Positions 53,662-62,884 of a stretch of 64,000 bases of DNA are shown in pieces. Source of the DNA: Pseudomonas viridiflava (GTDB taxonomy: Bacteria > Pseudomonadota > Gammaproteobacteria > Pseudomonadales > Pseudomonadaceae); NCBI RefSeq assembly GCF_900582625.1, contig NZ_UTIQ01000199.1:124001-188000 (forward strand). Direction: 5' to 3'. A program made the position numbers and the translations under genes. The notes under the pieces are model-generated. The model saw only the letters and a program-made list of their open reading frames with translations, did not search any database and was not told the origin of the DNA. Numbering within the stretch: the first letter of the stretch is position 1; each line of letters starts with the position of its first letter.

Positions 53662-54495
53662 CTAAAACGGCCGGTCGCCCAATATTGTCGCTCGCTGCAT
53701 CACCCGCCGCTGCGGTCGGTAATCATCGACCGCGTAGTGCTGCGTCACGCGGTTGTCCCAGAAGGCAATGTCGTTTTCCTGCCAGCGCCAGCGCACGAAA
53801 AATTCCGGCTTGGTGGCATGGGCGAATAGAAAGTTGAGCAGCGCCTGGCTTTCCGCCGGTTCCAGTTCGTTGATCTTGCTGGTAAAGCCTTCACTGACAA
53901 ACAGCGCCTTGCGACCGCTCACCGGATGGGTGCGCACCACGGGGTGCGATTGCGGCGGGTGTTTGCGCCGGGTTTCGTTCCAGCGCGCGTAGTCTTCTGG
54001 CGTGCTGCCGTAGCGCTCCAGCGGGAACGAACGGGTGAAGTCGTGGGTGGCGGTCAGGCCATTGAGCAGACTTTTCAGCGGCGCCGACAGCGCGTCATAC
54101 GCGGCAATGCCGCTGGCCCACAAGGTGTCGCCGCCTTTGGCCGGCAGCAGCTTGGCGCTTAGCACGGCGCCCATCGCAGGCTCCGGCAAGAAGGTGACGT
54201 CGGTGTGCCAGATAGCGTTGTCGCGCACGTCGGTCACGGCGGTGTCGAGAATCAGCACTTCAGGCTGTTCCGGCACATTGGGGTAAATCGGGTGAATGTG
54301 CAGGTCGCCAAACTGCGCGGCAAACCGGGCTTGCTGCTGCGGTGTGATGGGCTGGTTACGGAAGAACAGCACTTGATGGTCGAGCAACGCCTGTTCGATG
54401 GCGCGGCGGTTGCCCTCGCTCAGCGGCTCGCTGAGGGTAACGCCTTCAACCTGGGCGCCGAGGGCGGAACTCAAGGGGGTGATGTGCAGGCTCAT
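53662..54495 (-). CDS. tauD: Taurine dioxygenase TauD
   Basis: The 277-residue Fe(II)/2-oxoglutarate dioxygenase frees sulfite from taurine. The metal ligands are in IWHTDVTF (His and Asp) and the distal His near [10 protein letters not shown]; the 2-oxoglutarate-binding Arg is in the C-terminal [10 protein letters not shown]. It is the last gene of tauABCD, 80 bases after tauC. It is expressed when sulfate is scarce in relatives. Confidence 0.95.
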   Translation of the reverse strand: MSLHITPLSSALGAQVEGVTLSEPLSEGNRRAIEQALLDHQVLFFRNQPITPQQQARFAAQFGDLHIHPIYPNVPEQPEVLILDTAVTDVRDNAIWHTDVTFLPEPAMGAVLSAKLLPAKGGDTLWASGIAAYDALSAPLKSLLNGLTATHDFTRSFPLERYGSTPEDYARWNETRRKHPPQSHPVVRTHPVSGRKALFVSEGFTSKINELEPAESQALLNFLFAHATKPEFFVRWRWQENDIAFWDNRVTQHYAVDDYRPQRRVMQRATILGDRPF

Positions 54496-54575
54496 GGTCG
54501 TTCTCTTACGTGGCAGTGGTAGTGCAAAAAGGGGGTGCGCACAAGGGCGGGTGCGCGTCGGTCATAGCCGACGCG

Positions 54576-55427
54576 TCAGTGGCTTTGGCCGTGCCAGGGC
54601 ACGAGGCGGCGTTGCAGGGCGCGCAGGGTCATTTCCAGGGCAAAGGCGATGATGGCGATGACCAAAATGCCGAGGATCACCACGTCGGTGACCAGAAACT
54701 GCGCCGCCGACTGCACCATAAAACCCAGGCCGCTGGTGGCGGCGATCAGCTCGGCAGCCACCAGCGTGGACCAACCGACACCCAGGCCAATGCGCACGCC
54801 GGTGAGGATGTCGGGCAGGGCGCTGGGCAGAATCACGTGCCGAATTAGCTGCCCGCGCGTGGCGCCGAGCGACTGCGCGGCGCGCAGTTTGGCTGGGTCG
54901 ACGGTGCGCACACCGGTGGCGGTGGCAATGGCGATGGGGGCGAATATCGCCAGGTAAATCAGCAGCACTTTCGACAACTCGCCAATGCCGCACCAGATCA
55001 CGATCAGCGGCAGATAGGCCAACGGCGGAATAGGGCGGTAGAACTCGATCAGCGGATCGAGAATGCCCTGGGCAATCCGGTTGCGGCCGATGGCGATGCC
55101 CACCGGAATGGCGGTCAGCACCGCAAGCAGCAGGCCCAGGCCAATACGCCCGAGGCTTGCACCCAGGTGCTGCCACAGCGTCGATTCCATGTAACCGGTG
55201 GTCACCAGCAGCCAGCCCTTCTGCAGCACGGCCGAAGGCGGCGGCAGGAACAGCGGTTCGATCAGGCCGAAGGCGGTGACAGCCCACCAGAGTGCCAGCA
55301 GTGCGACCAGGGTCAGCACGCTGATGAGGCGGGTGGTGAGCGCCGGGCGCTGCGGTTTCGACTGGGGCAACACATCCAGCGCGGGGCTGGTTTTGCTGGT
55401 GCTCAGGCTGGCTTCGTAGCTGCTCAT
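54576..55427 (-). CDS. tauC: Taurine ABC transporter permease TauC
   Basis: The 283-residue inner-membrane protein has six hydrophobic helices and the EAA-type loop [20 protein letters not shown] that contacts the ATPase. ATG 55427 overlaps the tauB stop in ATGA and has GGAGG upstream; the longer open frame starts inside tauB and is rejected. Imports taurine with TauA and TauB. Confidence 0.95.
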   Translation of the reverse strand: MSSYEASLSTSKTSPALDVLPQSKPQRPALTTRLISVLTLVALLALWWAVTAFGLIEPLFLPPPSAVLQKGWLLVTTGYMESTLWQHLGASLGRIGLGLLLAVLTAIPVGIAIGRNRIAQGILDPLIEFYRPIPPLAYLPLIVIWCGIGELSKVLLIYLAIFAPIAIATATGVRTVDPAKLRAAQSLGATRGQLIRHVILPSALPDILTGVRIGLGVGWSTLVAAELIAATSGLGFMVQSAAQFLVTDVVILGILVIAIIAFALEMTLRALQRRLVPWHGQSH

Positions 55428-56218
55428 GCGCGGGCCTCCGCTTGAATGGCCAAACGTTGTGAAAACACCTGCGCCAGCACGTGCTCGCGGGTTTCGATAA
55501 AACGCGGGTCCGACTTGATCGCCCGTGCCGGTTCGCCGGCGGCATAGCGCTGGCCGAAATCCAGCTGCAGCCGCTCGACAATCTGGCCCGGATTGGGCGC
55601 CAGCAGCACCAGATCGGTGGCCAGAAACACGGCTTCTTCGATGTCGTGGGTAATCAGGAACACCGGCTTGGCGCTGCGTTGCCACACTTGCAGCAGCAGC
55701 TCTTGCATCTGTTCGCGGGTAAAGGCGTCGAGCGCGCCGAAGGGTTCGTCCATCAGCAGCACCCGTGGGTCGGCGGCCAGGGCGCGGGCCAGGCCGACGC
55801 GCTGTTTCTGTCCGCCCGACAACTGCCAAACCTGGCGCTGCTCAAACCCGGCAAGGTCGACCAGTGCGAGCATTTCACGCGCCTTGGCTTGCCGCGCCGG
55901 CCGCGCCACGCCCGCCAGTTGCAGGCCGAAGGCGACGTTGTCCAACACGTTTTGCCAGGGCAGCAGGGCGTCGTCTTGAAACACCACACCGCGCTCGGCG
56001 CTCGGGCCTTGCACCGGCACGCCATCAAGCGTGATGCGGCCACCGCTCGGCGCGACGAAACCGGCAATCAAACTAAGCAGCGAGGTTTTGCCGCTGCCAG
56101 ACGGCCCGAGCGCCACCAGCAATTGCTGTGGGCCCAGGGTCAGGGAAATGTCGGCCAGCACCGGGGCAGAATTGCCCGGATACCGTGCGCTGATGCGCTC
56201 CAGTTGGAGTAAGGCCAT
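55424..56218 (-). CDS. tauB: Taurine ABC transporter ATP-binding protein TauB
   Basis: The 264-residue ATPase shows Walker [10 protein letters not shown] (residues 38-46), the signature [15 protein letters not shown] and Walker [13 protein letters not shown]. It powers taurine import. It begins 109 bases after tauA, with a REP in that gap. Confidence 0.95.
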   Translation of the reverse strand: MALLQLERISARYPGNSAPVLADISLTLGPQQLLVALGPSGSGKTSLLSLIAGFVAPSGGRITLDGVPVQGPSAERGVVFQDDALLPWQNVLDNVAFGLQLAGVARPARQAKAREMLALVDLAGFEQRQVWQLSGGQKQRVGLARALAADPRVLLMDEPFGALDAFTREQMQELLLQVWQRSAKPVFLITHDIEEAVFLATDLVLLAPNPGQIVERLQLDFGQRYAAGEPARAIKSDPRFIETREHVLAQVFSQRLAIQAEARA

Positions 56219-56281
56219 GAGGTGTCTCTCTGTGTGATGGGGCCGCTGTGGGGGAGGCGTGCCTGGATTGTCGTTTTCAGG

Positions 56282-56309
56282 AATCGAGGCTGAAGCCTCT
56301 CCTACAGGT
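56282..56309. repeat. REP-like element between tauA and tauB
   Basis: ATCGAGGCTGAAGCCTCTCC then TACAGG, an inverted REP of the same variant as at 1573. It lies in the tauA-tauB gap within one operon and could change the tauA/tauB message ratio. Confidence 0.75.
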
Positions 56310-56327
56310 TCGTGGTAGTCGCTGAAC

Positions 56328-57302
56328 TCACTGCACGAACTGGCTGCTCACATACGGCGAGTAATCGGCCAGCACGCCATCGGCCTTGCCTTGTTCTTTG
56401 AGGAAAACGGCGGTGGCGGCGATGTCTTTGGCGGTTTGGCCGTTGAGCAGGGTTTTCTGCTCGGCGCTTTCCGGGAAGGTCGAACCGGCCAGCAGCTCGG
56501 GCACGTCGGCAGCATTGGCGCCAGTCAGGCGGGCGATTTCCTTCACCTGCTCGGAATCGGCCGTCCACGCCGCCTTGTTGGCGTTGTAGGCGGTGTAGGC
56601 GTCGATGCTGACCTTGGCGAACTTGGCCAACACTTCAGGGTGCTTCTCGGCGAAGTCCTTGCGCGCTACCCAAACCTCGAAGGTGGGCGCGCCCCAGGTG
56701 CCGACTTCGGCGGCGTCGGTGAGCACCTTGCCGTCTTTCTTGATTTCGCCCAGCGCTGGCGACCAAACGAACGCGCCGTCGATGTCGCCGCGCTTCCACG
56801 CGGCGGTGATTTGCGCCGGGTTGAGGTTGACCACCTTGACCTTGGTGGGGGCGATGTTCCAGTGCTTCAGCGCGCCCAGCAGGCTGTAGTGCGACGTGGA
56901 GACAAACGGCGTGGCGATGGTTTTGCCCACCAGGTCCGCCGGCTTTTGAATACCGCTGGCGTTGCGCACCACCAAGGCTTCGGCCGAGTTGATTTGCGCA
57001 GCGACCACAAAGGTCACGATTGGCAGACCGCGTGTAGCTGCGGCAGCCAGCGGGCTGGAGCCCAGGTTGCCGATCTGCACATCGCCGGAGGCGATGGCGG
57101 TGACCACCTCGGCGCCACTGTTAAAGCGGCGCCAGTCGAGTTTTTCGCCGATGGCTTTTTCATAACCGCCATTGGCTTGCGGCACTTTGCTGGGGTCGAT
57201 GCCGGTTTGGTAGCCGATGATGATGTCTTGCGCCTGAGCAGAAACGCTCAGGCCGGCGATCAACAGTACCGCCAGCAGGCGGAGCGGGGTGAGCGCTTTC
57301 AT
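56328..57302 (-). CDS. tauA: Taurine-binding periplasmic protein TauA
   Basis: The 324-residue product has a signal peptide ([20 protein letters not shown], cut after AQA) and the aliphatic-sulfonate-binding fold [36 protein letters not shown] and [12 protein letters not shown]. The ATG at 57302 has GAGGAG upstream. It delivers taurine to TauBC. Confidence 0.95.
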   Translation of the reverse strand: MKALTPLRLLAVLLIAGLSVSAQAQDIIIGYQTGIDPSKVPQANGGYEKAIGEKLDWRRFNSGAEVVTAIASGDVQIGNLGSSPLAAAATRGLPIVTFVVAAQINSAEALVVRNASGIQKPADLVGKTIATPFVSTSHYSLLGALKHWNIAPTKVKVVNLNPAQITAAWKRGDIDGAFVWSPALGEIKKDGKVLTDAAEVGTWGAPTFEVWVARKDFAEKHPEVLAKFAKVSIDAYTAYNANKAAWTADSEQVKEIARLTGANAADVPELLAGSTFPESAEQKTLLNGQTAKDIAATAVFLKEQGKADGVLADYSPYVSSQFVQ

Positions 57303-57709
57303 TTTTATACTCCTCAACGGGCTCCGCAGCGCTGAGAAGAGCGGGCGGACCACTGGACAATGACTAATAAGGAAGAGAGGTCCGGTGGTCCGGTGACGCA
57401 GAGAATAATGGTTCTAAGAAATAACAAATAAATACTATTTGGTTATTAGCTTAGGTGCGGCGATTGGGTTGCGCAGCGGGCTGGAAAGCTGTCCAAGCGG
57501 TCGAATTTGGCCAACCTGAATTTATTTGTTGAACCGAAAGAATTTCGCCGATATCTCAGTTGAGCAAGCTAGAGGCCACGGCTGGCGTAGGGCCAGTTGT
57601 AAAAATTTGTTTGGCTAGGGTTCGCGGCAGTGGTGTTCTTCTACTACGTTGTCCTAGTCGATAATTTGTATTGGTTTAACTGCGCACAATCTGAATGGGG
57701 ACTTTACGG
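57303..57709. other. Divergent tauA-oprF promoter region
   Basis: A gene-free 407-base region, markedly AT-rich around 57410-57450 (AAATAACAAATAAATACTAT) and again before oprF. It must hold the tauA promoter and a strong oprF promoter. A GATAAT at 57659-57664, about 45 bases before oprF, is a possible -10 element, but the -35 is poor. Confidence 0.45.
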
Positions 57710-58747
57710 ATGAAATTGAAAAACACCTTAGGCGTTGTAATCGGTTCGCTGATCGCCGCCAGCTCTTTCCAAGCGTTGGCTCAAGGCCAAGGTGCGGTTG
57801 AGATTGAAGGCTTCGCCAAGAAACAGTACTTCGACAGCACCCGTGATTTTGATAATGACGGCAACCTGTTCGGCGGCTCGATTGGCTACTTCCTCACCGA
57901 CGACGTAGAGCTGCGACTGGGCTACGACGAAGTTCATAACGCCCGTACAGACAGCGGTACCAACGTGAAAGGCGCTAACGCTGCGCTGGACGCCCTGTAC
58001 CACTTCAATGCCCCTGGCGACATGGTGCGTCCGTACCTGTCGGCTGGCTTCTCTGACCAGAGCATCGACCAGAACGCGAGCAACAGCCGCGACCGTTCCA
58101 CCTTCGCCAACCTGGGCGGCGGGGCGAAGCTGTATTTCACTGAAAACTTCTACGCCCGTGCCGGCGTTGAAGCGCAGTACAACATCGACCAAGGCAACAC
58201 CGAGTGGGCGCCAAGCGTCGGTATCGGTGTGAACTTCGGCGGTGGTAAGAAAGCCGCTGAGCCGGTACCGGCTGCTGCAGCGCCTGCTACCTGCACCGAC
58301 AGCGACAACGACGGCGTGTGCGACAACGTCGACAAGTGCCCAGACACCGCTGCCAACGTGACCGTCGACGCTGATGGCTGCCCAGCAGTGGCTGAAGTGG
58401 TGCGTGTTGAGCTGGACGTGAAATTCGACTTCGACAAATCGAAAGTCAAAGAAGAAAGCTACGGCGACATCAAAAACCTGGCTGACTTCATGCAGCAATA
58501 CCCAGACACCTCGACCACTGTCGAAGGTCACACGGACTCCGTGGGTACTGATGCCTACAACCAAAAACTGTCTGAGCGTCGTGCCAACGCCGTTCGTGAC
58601 GTGCTGGTTAACCAGTACGGCGTAGGCGGTGATCGCGTGAATGCTGTGGGTTATGGCGAGTCCAAGCCGGTTGCGGATAACGCTACCGATGCAGGTCGCG
58701 CTGTAAACCGTCGCGTTGAGGCGGAAGTTGAGGCTCAGGCTAAGTAA
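57710..58747 (+). CDS. oprF: OprF-type outer-membrane porin
   Basis: The 345-residue protein starts MKLKNTLGVVIGSLIAASSF, with signal cleavage after ALA, then an eight-stranded beta-barrel domain, a Cys-rich thrombospondin-3-like linker (CTDSDNDGVCDNVDKCPDTA) and a C-terminal OmpA peptidoglycan-binding domain (VEGHTDSVGTDAYNQKLSER). OprF anchors the envelope and allows slow diffusion of solutes. It is closer to the P. aeruginosa form than to the P. fluorescens form, which lacks the Cys linker. The sigX and cmpX genes normally upstream are absent; tauA is there instead. Confidence 0.93.
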   Translation: MKLKNTLGVVIGSLIAASSFQALAQGQGAVEIEGFAKKQYFDSTRDFDNDGNLFGGSIGYFLTDDVELRLGYDEVHNARTDSGTNVKGANAALDALYHFNAPGDMVRPYLSAGFSDQSIDQNASNSRDRSTFANLGGGAKLYFTENFYARAGVEAQYNIDQGNTEWAPSVGIGVNFGGGKKAAEPVPAAAAPATCTDSDNDGVCDNVDKCPDTAANVTVDADGCPAVAEVVRVELDVKFDFDKSKVKEESYGDIKNLADFMQQYPDTSTTVEGHTDSVGTDAYNQKLSERRANAVRDVLVNQYGVGGDRVNAVGYGESKPVADNATDAGRAVNRRVEAEVEAQAK

Positions 58748-58763
58748 TTAGTCTGGCTTGATG

Positions 58764-58793
58764 AAAAAAACCCGGCTTCGGCCGGGTTTTTTT
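58764..58793 (+). terminator. Rho-independent terminator of oprF
   Basis: A7-CCCGGC, loop TTCG, GCCGGG-T7: a perfect stem with a stable UUCG-type tetraloop and a T tract, 17 bases after the oprF stop. It is also symmetrical enough to act in the other direction. Confidence 0.95.
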
Positions 58794-58837
58794 ATGGGTT
58801 TGGCGATTGTATTTTGGCGCCGCATTTACAGCCCGCA

Positions 58838-59025
58838 CCGTCATCCCCGCGCAGGCGGCGGTCCGACGATTCGGGATCCAGAATTTACAGTCGCATGCTT
58901 AGGCAAGGGCGGAGGTATTCATTACCGCGTGCGCTGAGCGTTTTTGTTTCGCGCCTTACGCGCATATCAACCAAAACCTCCGTCATCCTCGCGCACGCGG
59001 GGATCCAGAATCTCAAGCCGTACAC
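58838..59025. repeat. Repeat arms of the 6228-type family
   Basis: CCGTCATCCCCGCGCAGGCG at 58838 with GATTCGGGATCCAGAATTTA after it, and CCGTCATCCTCGCGCACGCG near 58980 followed by GGGGATCCAGAATCTCAAGC to about 59020, match the right arms at 6318 and 6492. The continuation CGTACAC after the arm is also shared with 6530, so the copies are of one element. Confidence 0.85.
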
Positions 59026-59090
59026 CGATGTGAAGTGCGTCGGTATTCATTACCGCGTGTGCTGAACGTTTAGTTTCGCGCCTTACGCGC
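58914..59090. repeat. Direct repeat, period 128 bases
   Basis: GGTATTCATTACCGCGTG occurs at 58914 and 59042, each followed by (C/T)GCTGA(G/A)CGTTT, TTTCGCGCCTTACGCGC. The duplicated core is about 50 bases. Confidence 0.85.
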
Positions 59091-59337
59091 GACTCACTTT
59101 TTCCAGTCGCTGAAAAAGTAAGCAAAAAAGCTCGCCCCTACCTTGGGTCTACGCTGCGCTCCGACTTCCCTCATTCCATCGCCGCTCCGGGGGCCGGCGA
59201 GACGGGCCATCCATGGCCCGACACGCCTTTCGCGGCTCCCGGCCGCTCAACCCCCTCCACGTCGACTCCATTCGGCCTGCGATGAATGGGGCGGGTAGAT
59301 CACAAGCCAGGTAGATCACAAGCGGTAGATCAAAAGC

Positions 59338-59402
59338 ATCGCGGCTGAAGCCGCTCCCACAGGTTTGGGTGGTTCCCTGTAGGAGCGGCTTTAGCCGCGA
59401 TT
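59338..59402. repeat. REP doublet
   Basis: An inverted pair of REP units, ATCGCGGCTGAAGCCGCTCC then CTGTAGGAGCGGCTTTAGCC, separated by about 15 bases. It lies 30 bases upstream of the PvdS-like promoter. Just before it, GGTAGATCA(C/A)AAGC occurs three times in a row (59293-59337). Confidence 0.9.
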
Positions 59403-59432
59403 CCCTGGAAACGGCGATCCCCAACTTCCCCC

Positions 59433-59456
59433 TAAATCCCCCTCACCATTTTTCGT
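59433..59456 (+). promoter_or_regulatory. PvdS (iron-starvation) promoter
   Basis: TAAAT (59433-59437), 16 bases, CGT (59454-59456) is an exact match to the iron-starvation box TAAAT-N16/17-CGT recognised by the ECF sigma factor PvdS in fluorescent pseudomonads. The predicted start lies near 59465, giving a leader of about 40 bases to the ATG at 59505. Confidence 0.8.
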
Positions 59457-59504
59457 CCATTGGGTATTGCGGAATCCCCGCTCGCCTTTTCGATTGGACG
59501 ACTG

Positions 59505-62500
59505 ATGAGCACGATTGAATCTTCCCTGGCCCGCCGTTTCCTTGAGTTGCCCGCCGAAAAGCGCCGTTTGTTTTTGGCGGCGCTGCGCGATGAGCGAATC
59601 GATTTCAGCAGCTATCCCATCGTCTCGATGCCAGGCCATGCCGAGCGGGATTTTCTGTCGTATGCGCAACAACGCATGTGGTTCCTTTGGCAGCTAGAGC
59701 CGCACAGCGCGGCCTACAACTTGCCCAGTGCGGTGCGGTTGCTGGGCACCTTGGACAGGGACGCCTTGCAGCGCAGTTTTCAGGCGTTGGTGCAGCGCCA
59801 TGAGAGCCTGCGCAGCACCTTCGTTCAGCACGGCGACGTGGCGTTTCAGCAGGTGGCGGAACACGCCGAGTTAACCGTGCAGTTCACCGATTTAAGCGCG
59901 CTGGATGCCGCCGCCAAACAGCAACAAACCCAGCACTGGGCCGCGCAGCAGGCGGCGCAGCCGTTTGATCTGAGCACCGGCCCGTTGCTGCGGGTGCAGC
60001 TGTTGCGCCTGGCGGACAAGGAGCATGTGCTGCTGCTCACCATGCACCACATCATCGCCGACGGTTGGTCGATGAACATTCTGATTCAGGAGTTCATGGC
60101 CGGTTACGACGCCTTCGCCACCGGGCAGCCTTTGCAATTGCCCGCGCTGACGGTGCAGTACCGCGACTACGCGCTGTGGCAGCGCAGTTGGTTGGAGGCC
60201 GGGGAGCGCGAGCGGCAGTTGGACTACTGGCGCGAACACCTGGGCGAGGACCATCCGTTGCTGGAATTGCCCACCGATCACCCGCGCCCAGCCATACCCA
60301 GCCATGCCGGTGCGCGCTTGGAGCTGCGTGTGGATGCCGATCTGCAACAAGCGCTCAGGGCGCTGGCCGTGCGCAGTGGCGTGAGTTTGTTTGTGGTGCT
60401 GCTGGCCAGTTTCAACGTGCTGCTGCATCGCTACAGCGGGCAAACAGACATCCGCGTCGGCGGCCTGATTGCCAACCGCACGCGCCGGGAAAGCGAAGGG
60501 TTGATCGGCTTTTTCGTCAACACCCAGGTGCTGCGCAGCCAGCTCAGCGGCGCGTTGCGCTTCAGCGAATTGCTGGCGCAGGTGAAGCAGGCGAGCACCG
60601 CTGCACAAGCCCATCAGGAGCTGCCGTTCGATGCCGTGCTGGAGGCGCTGCAACCGTCGCGCAGCCAGAGCCACAACCCGCTGTTTCAGGTGATGTTCAA
60701 TCATCAGCCGTTGGTTAGCGATGTCACTGCCATGCAGCTGAGTGGCGGCCTTCAGGTGGCGCTGTTGCAGGCGCAGCAGGGCGCGGCGAACGGCCGTCAG
60801 CATGCAGCCGCCAGTGATCTGATGCTGGAAACCCGCGAGGAGGGCGAGCACCTGCTGGCGGCATTTACCTACGCCACCGACCTGTTTGAGGCCCAGACCA
60901 TTGAGCAGCTGGCGGCGCACTGGTGCCAGTTGCTGCGCGCCGTGACGCAAACGCCCGAGGCCGCCATCGGCACTATGCCGCTGCTGACTGACGCCGATGT
61001 GCAACGCCAGCACGCCAACAATGCCTACCTGCAAATGCCGGCGGCCGACACACCGGTGCATCAGCTGTTCGAACAGCAAGCCGAACGCACGCCGCACGCG
61101 TTGGCGGTGCAATTGGCGTACAGCCAAGCCACCTTGAGCTACCGCGAACTGAATCAGAGCGCCAACCGCTTGGCTCGGCACTTGCGCGCGTTGGGCGTCG
61201 GCGCCGGCGGCTTAGTGGCCGTTATGCCGGGGCGTCACCTGAGCTTGCCGGTTGCGCTGCTGGCGGTACTGAAGACCGGCGCCGCCTATGTGCCGCTGGA
61301 TTCCAGCACCCACACCGAGCGCTTGGCGCAAGTCTGTGCGGCCAGCGGCGCGCAGTGGCTGCTCAGCGATGAGCCGCAGGCGCTTGAACTGCCCGGCGTC
61401 ACCCGCGTGGCTGTGCAGCAACGCGGCAACGATGAAAACCTCAATCTGCCGATTCATCCTCAGCAACTCGCGTACGTCATTTACACCTCCGGCTCCACCG
61501 GCCAACCCAAGGGCGTGGCCGTCAGCCACGGTGCGCTCGCCGGGTTTAGCCAACTGGCGACGGATTACAGCGAACTCCAGGCCACGGACCGTGTGTTGCA
61601 ATTTGCCACGGTCAGTTTCGATGGCTTCGTTGAGCAGTTTTACCCCGCGTTACTGCGTGGCGCCGCCGTGGTGCTGCGTGATTCACGCCCGTGGGACAGC
61701 GAAACGTGGCTGCAGGCCGTGCAGCAACACGGCGTCACCGTGGCGGATTTGCCCGCCGCGTATTGGCACATGCTGGTCAAGGATTTCGCCCAAGGCCAGG
61801 CTCGCTCATTCGGCGACCTACGACAGATTCACGTCGGCGGAGAAGCCATGGCGGTGGACGGTTTGCGCTTTTCGCAGCAGGCCGGGCTGGGTGCGGTGCG
61901 GCTGCTCAATACCTATGGGCCGACCGAGGCGACGGTGGTGTCGAGCATTCACGACTGCACCGGTCTGCGCGCCGAGCAGGTGAGCTGGCGGGGTATTCCG
62001 ATTGGTCGACCGCTGCCCGGCACGCGCCTCTATGTGCTCGACGCCGATCTCAACCTGTGCCCGCCAGGCGTGATCGGCGAGTTGTATATCGGCGGCCCTG
62101 GTTTGGCCCAGGGTTACCACGGCCAGCCAGCCTTGACGGCGCAGCGTTTCATTGCCGACCCGTTCACGCCCGGCCAGCGCCTTTACCGCAGCGGCGACCG
62201 CGTGCGCTGCCGTGCCGATGGCGCGCTGGAGTACATCGGCCGCGTCGATCATCAAGTGAAAATTCGCGGCTTCCGCCTGGAGCTGGGCGAAGTAGAAGCG
62301 CGCCTGCAACAGTGCCAAGGCGTGCGCGAAGCGCTGGTGCTGGCGCCCGACCTGGGCAGTGGCGCCACGCTGGTGGCCTATGTGGTAGCGGAACACATCG
62401 ACCTCAACGATGCCGCCGCGCAGCAAGCCTTCCGCCAGCAACTGCGCACCCGCCTGCAAGCCGCGCTGCCGGATTACATGGTGCCGAGCCACTGGCTGTT

Positions 62501-62882
62501 GCTGGAGAAAATGCCGCTCACCGCCAGCGGCAAGCTCGACCGCAACGCCTTGCCAGAACCCGACCCCAGCCAATTACAGCGGCACTACCGCGCGCCGCAA
62601 AGCGAGCTGCAAATCAGCCTCGCGGCGATCTGGAGCGAGGTGTTGCAGGTGCCGCGTATCGGTCTGGACGACAGCTTTTTCGACCTCGGCGGCCATTCAC
62701 TATTGGCCGCGCAAGTGGTTGCGCGCATCAAGCGCGAACTGGGCGTCAGCCTGCCGCTGCGCAGCCTGTTCGAGCGGCCGCTGTTGGCTGACTTGGCCGA
62801 CGAGTTAGCCGCGCAGCAACCGCACAACGCCCAGGACTGGGACGAGATGGAAGCGTTTATGAATTCCCTGGAAGAGGTTTGA
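59505..62882 (+). CDS. Pyoverdine-type peptide synthetase, one module (C-A-PCP), predicted Lys
   Basis: The 1125-residue synthetase contains a condensation domain (HHIIADGWS, residues 181-189), an adenylation domain (TSGSTGQPKG at 661-670, NTYGPTEATV, VKIRGFRLELGEVE) and a carrier domain with Ser1065 in GGHSLLA. It has no epimerisation, methylation or thioesterase domain. Residues lining the A pocket read Asp706, Gly707, Glu710, Asp748, His776, Gly778, Thr803, Val811, Val812, Lys1010, i.e. DGEDHGTVVK, which I associate with lysine modules of pyoverdine synthetases. A leading C domain means it condenses onto an upstream chain, probably the PvdL product. Its promoter is a PvdS box. Confidence 0.9.
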   Translation: MSTIESSLARRFLELPAEKRRLFLAALRDERIDFSSYPIVSMPGHAERDFLSYAQQRMWFLWQLEPHSAAYNLPSAVRLLGTLDRDALQRSFQALVQRHESLRSTFVQHGDVAFQQVAEHAELTVQFTDLSALDAAAKQQQTQHWAAQQAAQPFDLSTGPLLRVQLLRLADKEHVLLLTMHHIIADGWSMNILIQEFMAGYDAFATGQPLQLPALTVQYRDYALWQRSWLEAGERERQLDYWREHLGEDHPLLELPTDHPRPAIPSHAGARLELRVDADLQQALRALAVRSGVSLFVVLLASFNVLLHRYSGQTDIRVGGLIANRTRRESEGLIGFFVNTQVLRSQLSGALRFSELLAQVKQASTAAQAHQELPFDAVLEALQPSRSQSHNPLFQVMFNHQPLVSDVTAMQLSGGLQVALLQAQQGAANGRQHAAASDLMLETREEGEHLLAAFTYATDLFEAQTIEQLAAHWCQLLRAVTQTPEAAIGTMPLLTDADVQRQHANNAYLQMPAADTPVHQLFEQQAERTPHALAVQLAYSQATLSYRELNQSANRLARHLRALGVGAGGLVAVMPGRHLSLPVALLAVLKTGAAYVPLDSSTHTERLAQVCAASGAQWLLSDEPQALELPGVTRVAVQQRGNDENLNLPIHPQQLAYVIYTSGSTGQPKGVAVSHGALAGFSQLATDYSELQATDRVLQFATVSFDGFVEQFYPALLRGAAVVLRDSRPWDSETWLQAVQQHGVTVADLPAAYWHMLVKDFAQGQARSFGDLRQIHVGGEAMAVDGLRFSQQAGLGAVRLLNTYGPTEATVVSSIHDCTGLRAEQVSWRGIPIGRPLPGTRLYVLDADLNLCPPGVIGELYIGGPGLAQGYHGQPALTAQRFIADPFTPGQRLYRSGDRVRCRADGALEYIGRVDHQVKIRGFRLELGEVEARLQQCQGVREALVLAPDLGSGATLVAYVVAEHIDLNDAAAQQAFRQQLRTRLQAALPDYMVPSHWLLLEKMPLTASGKLDRNALPEPDPSQLQRHYRAPQSELQISLAAIWSEVLQVPRIGLDDSFFDLGGHSLLAAQVVARIKRELGVSLPLRSLFERPLLADLADELAAQQPHNAQDWDEMEAFMNSLEEV

Positions 62883-62884
62883 GC

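Larger units (their letters stand above)
58748..59504. other. Long repeat-rich spacer before the synthetase genes
   Basis: No genuine gene is seen in 757 bases. From left to right it holds the oprF terminator, repeat arms of the 6228 family, a 128-base-period duplication, a stretch that translates to the artefact family with SHFFQSLKK and KARPYLGSTLRSDFPHS, a REP doublet and the PvdS-type promoter. Confidence 0.75.

Noticed and set aside
53662..54495. TauD as the aspartate hydroxylase of pyoverdine synthesis
   Set aside because: SyrP-type hydroxylases share the fold, but this gene completes a tauABCD operon and lies outside the PvdS-controlled region.
55428..55829. N-terminal extension of the tauC frame
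   Set aside because: It lies in tauB coding sequence in another frame; the ATG at 55427 overlaps the tauB stop with GGAGG upstream.
59293..59337. Three GGTAGATCA(C/A)AAGC copies as a short CRISPR or phage site
   Set aside because: Direct copies of only 14-17 bases with no unique spacers or cas genes; simple slippage beside a REP explains them.
60065..60718. Additional open frames inside the synthetase gene on both strands
   Set aside because: Frame-shifted or antisense images of the C domain; the real frame has continuous motifs.
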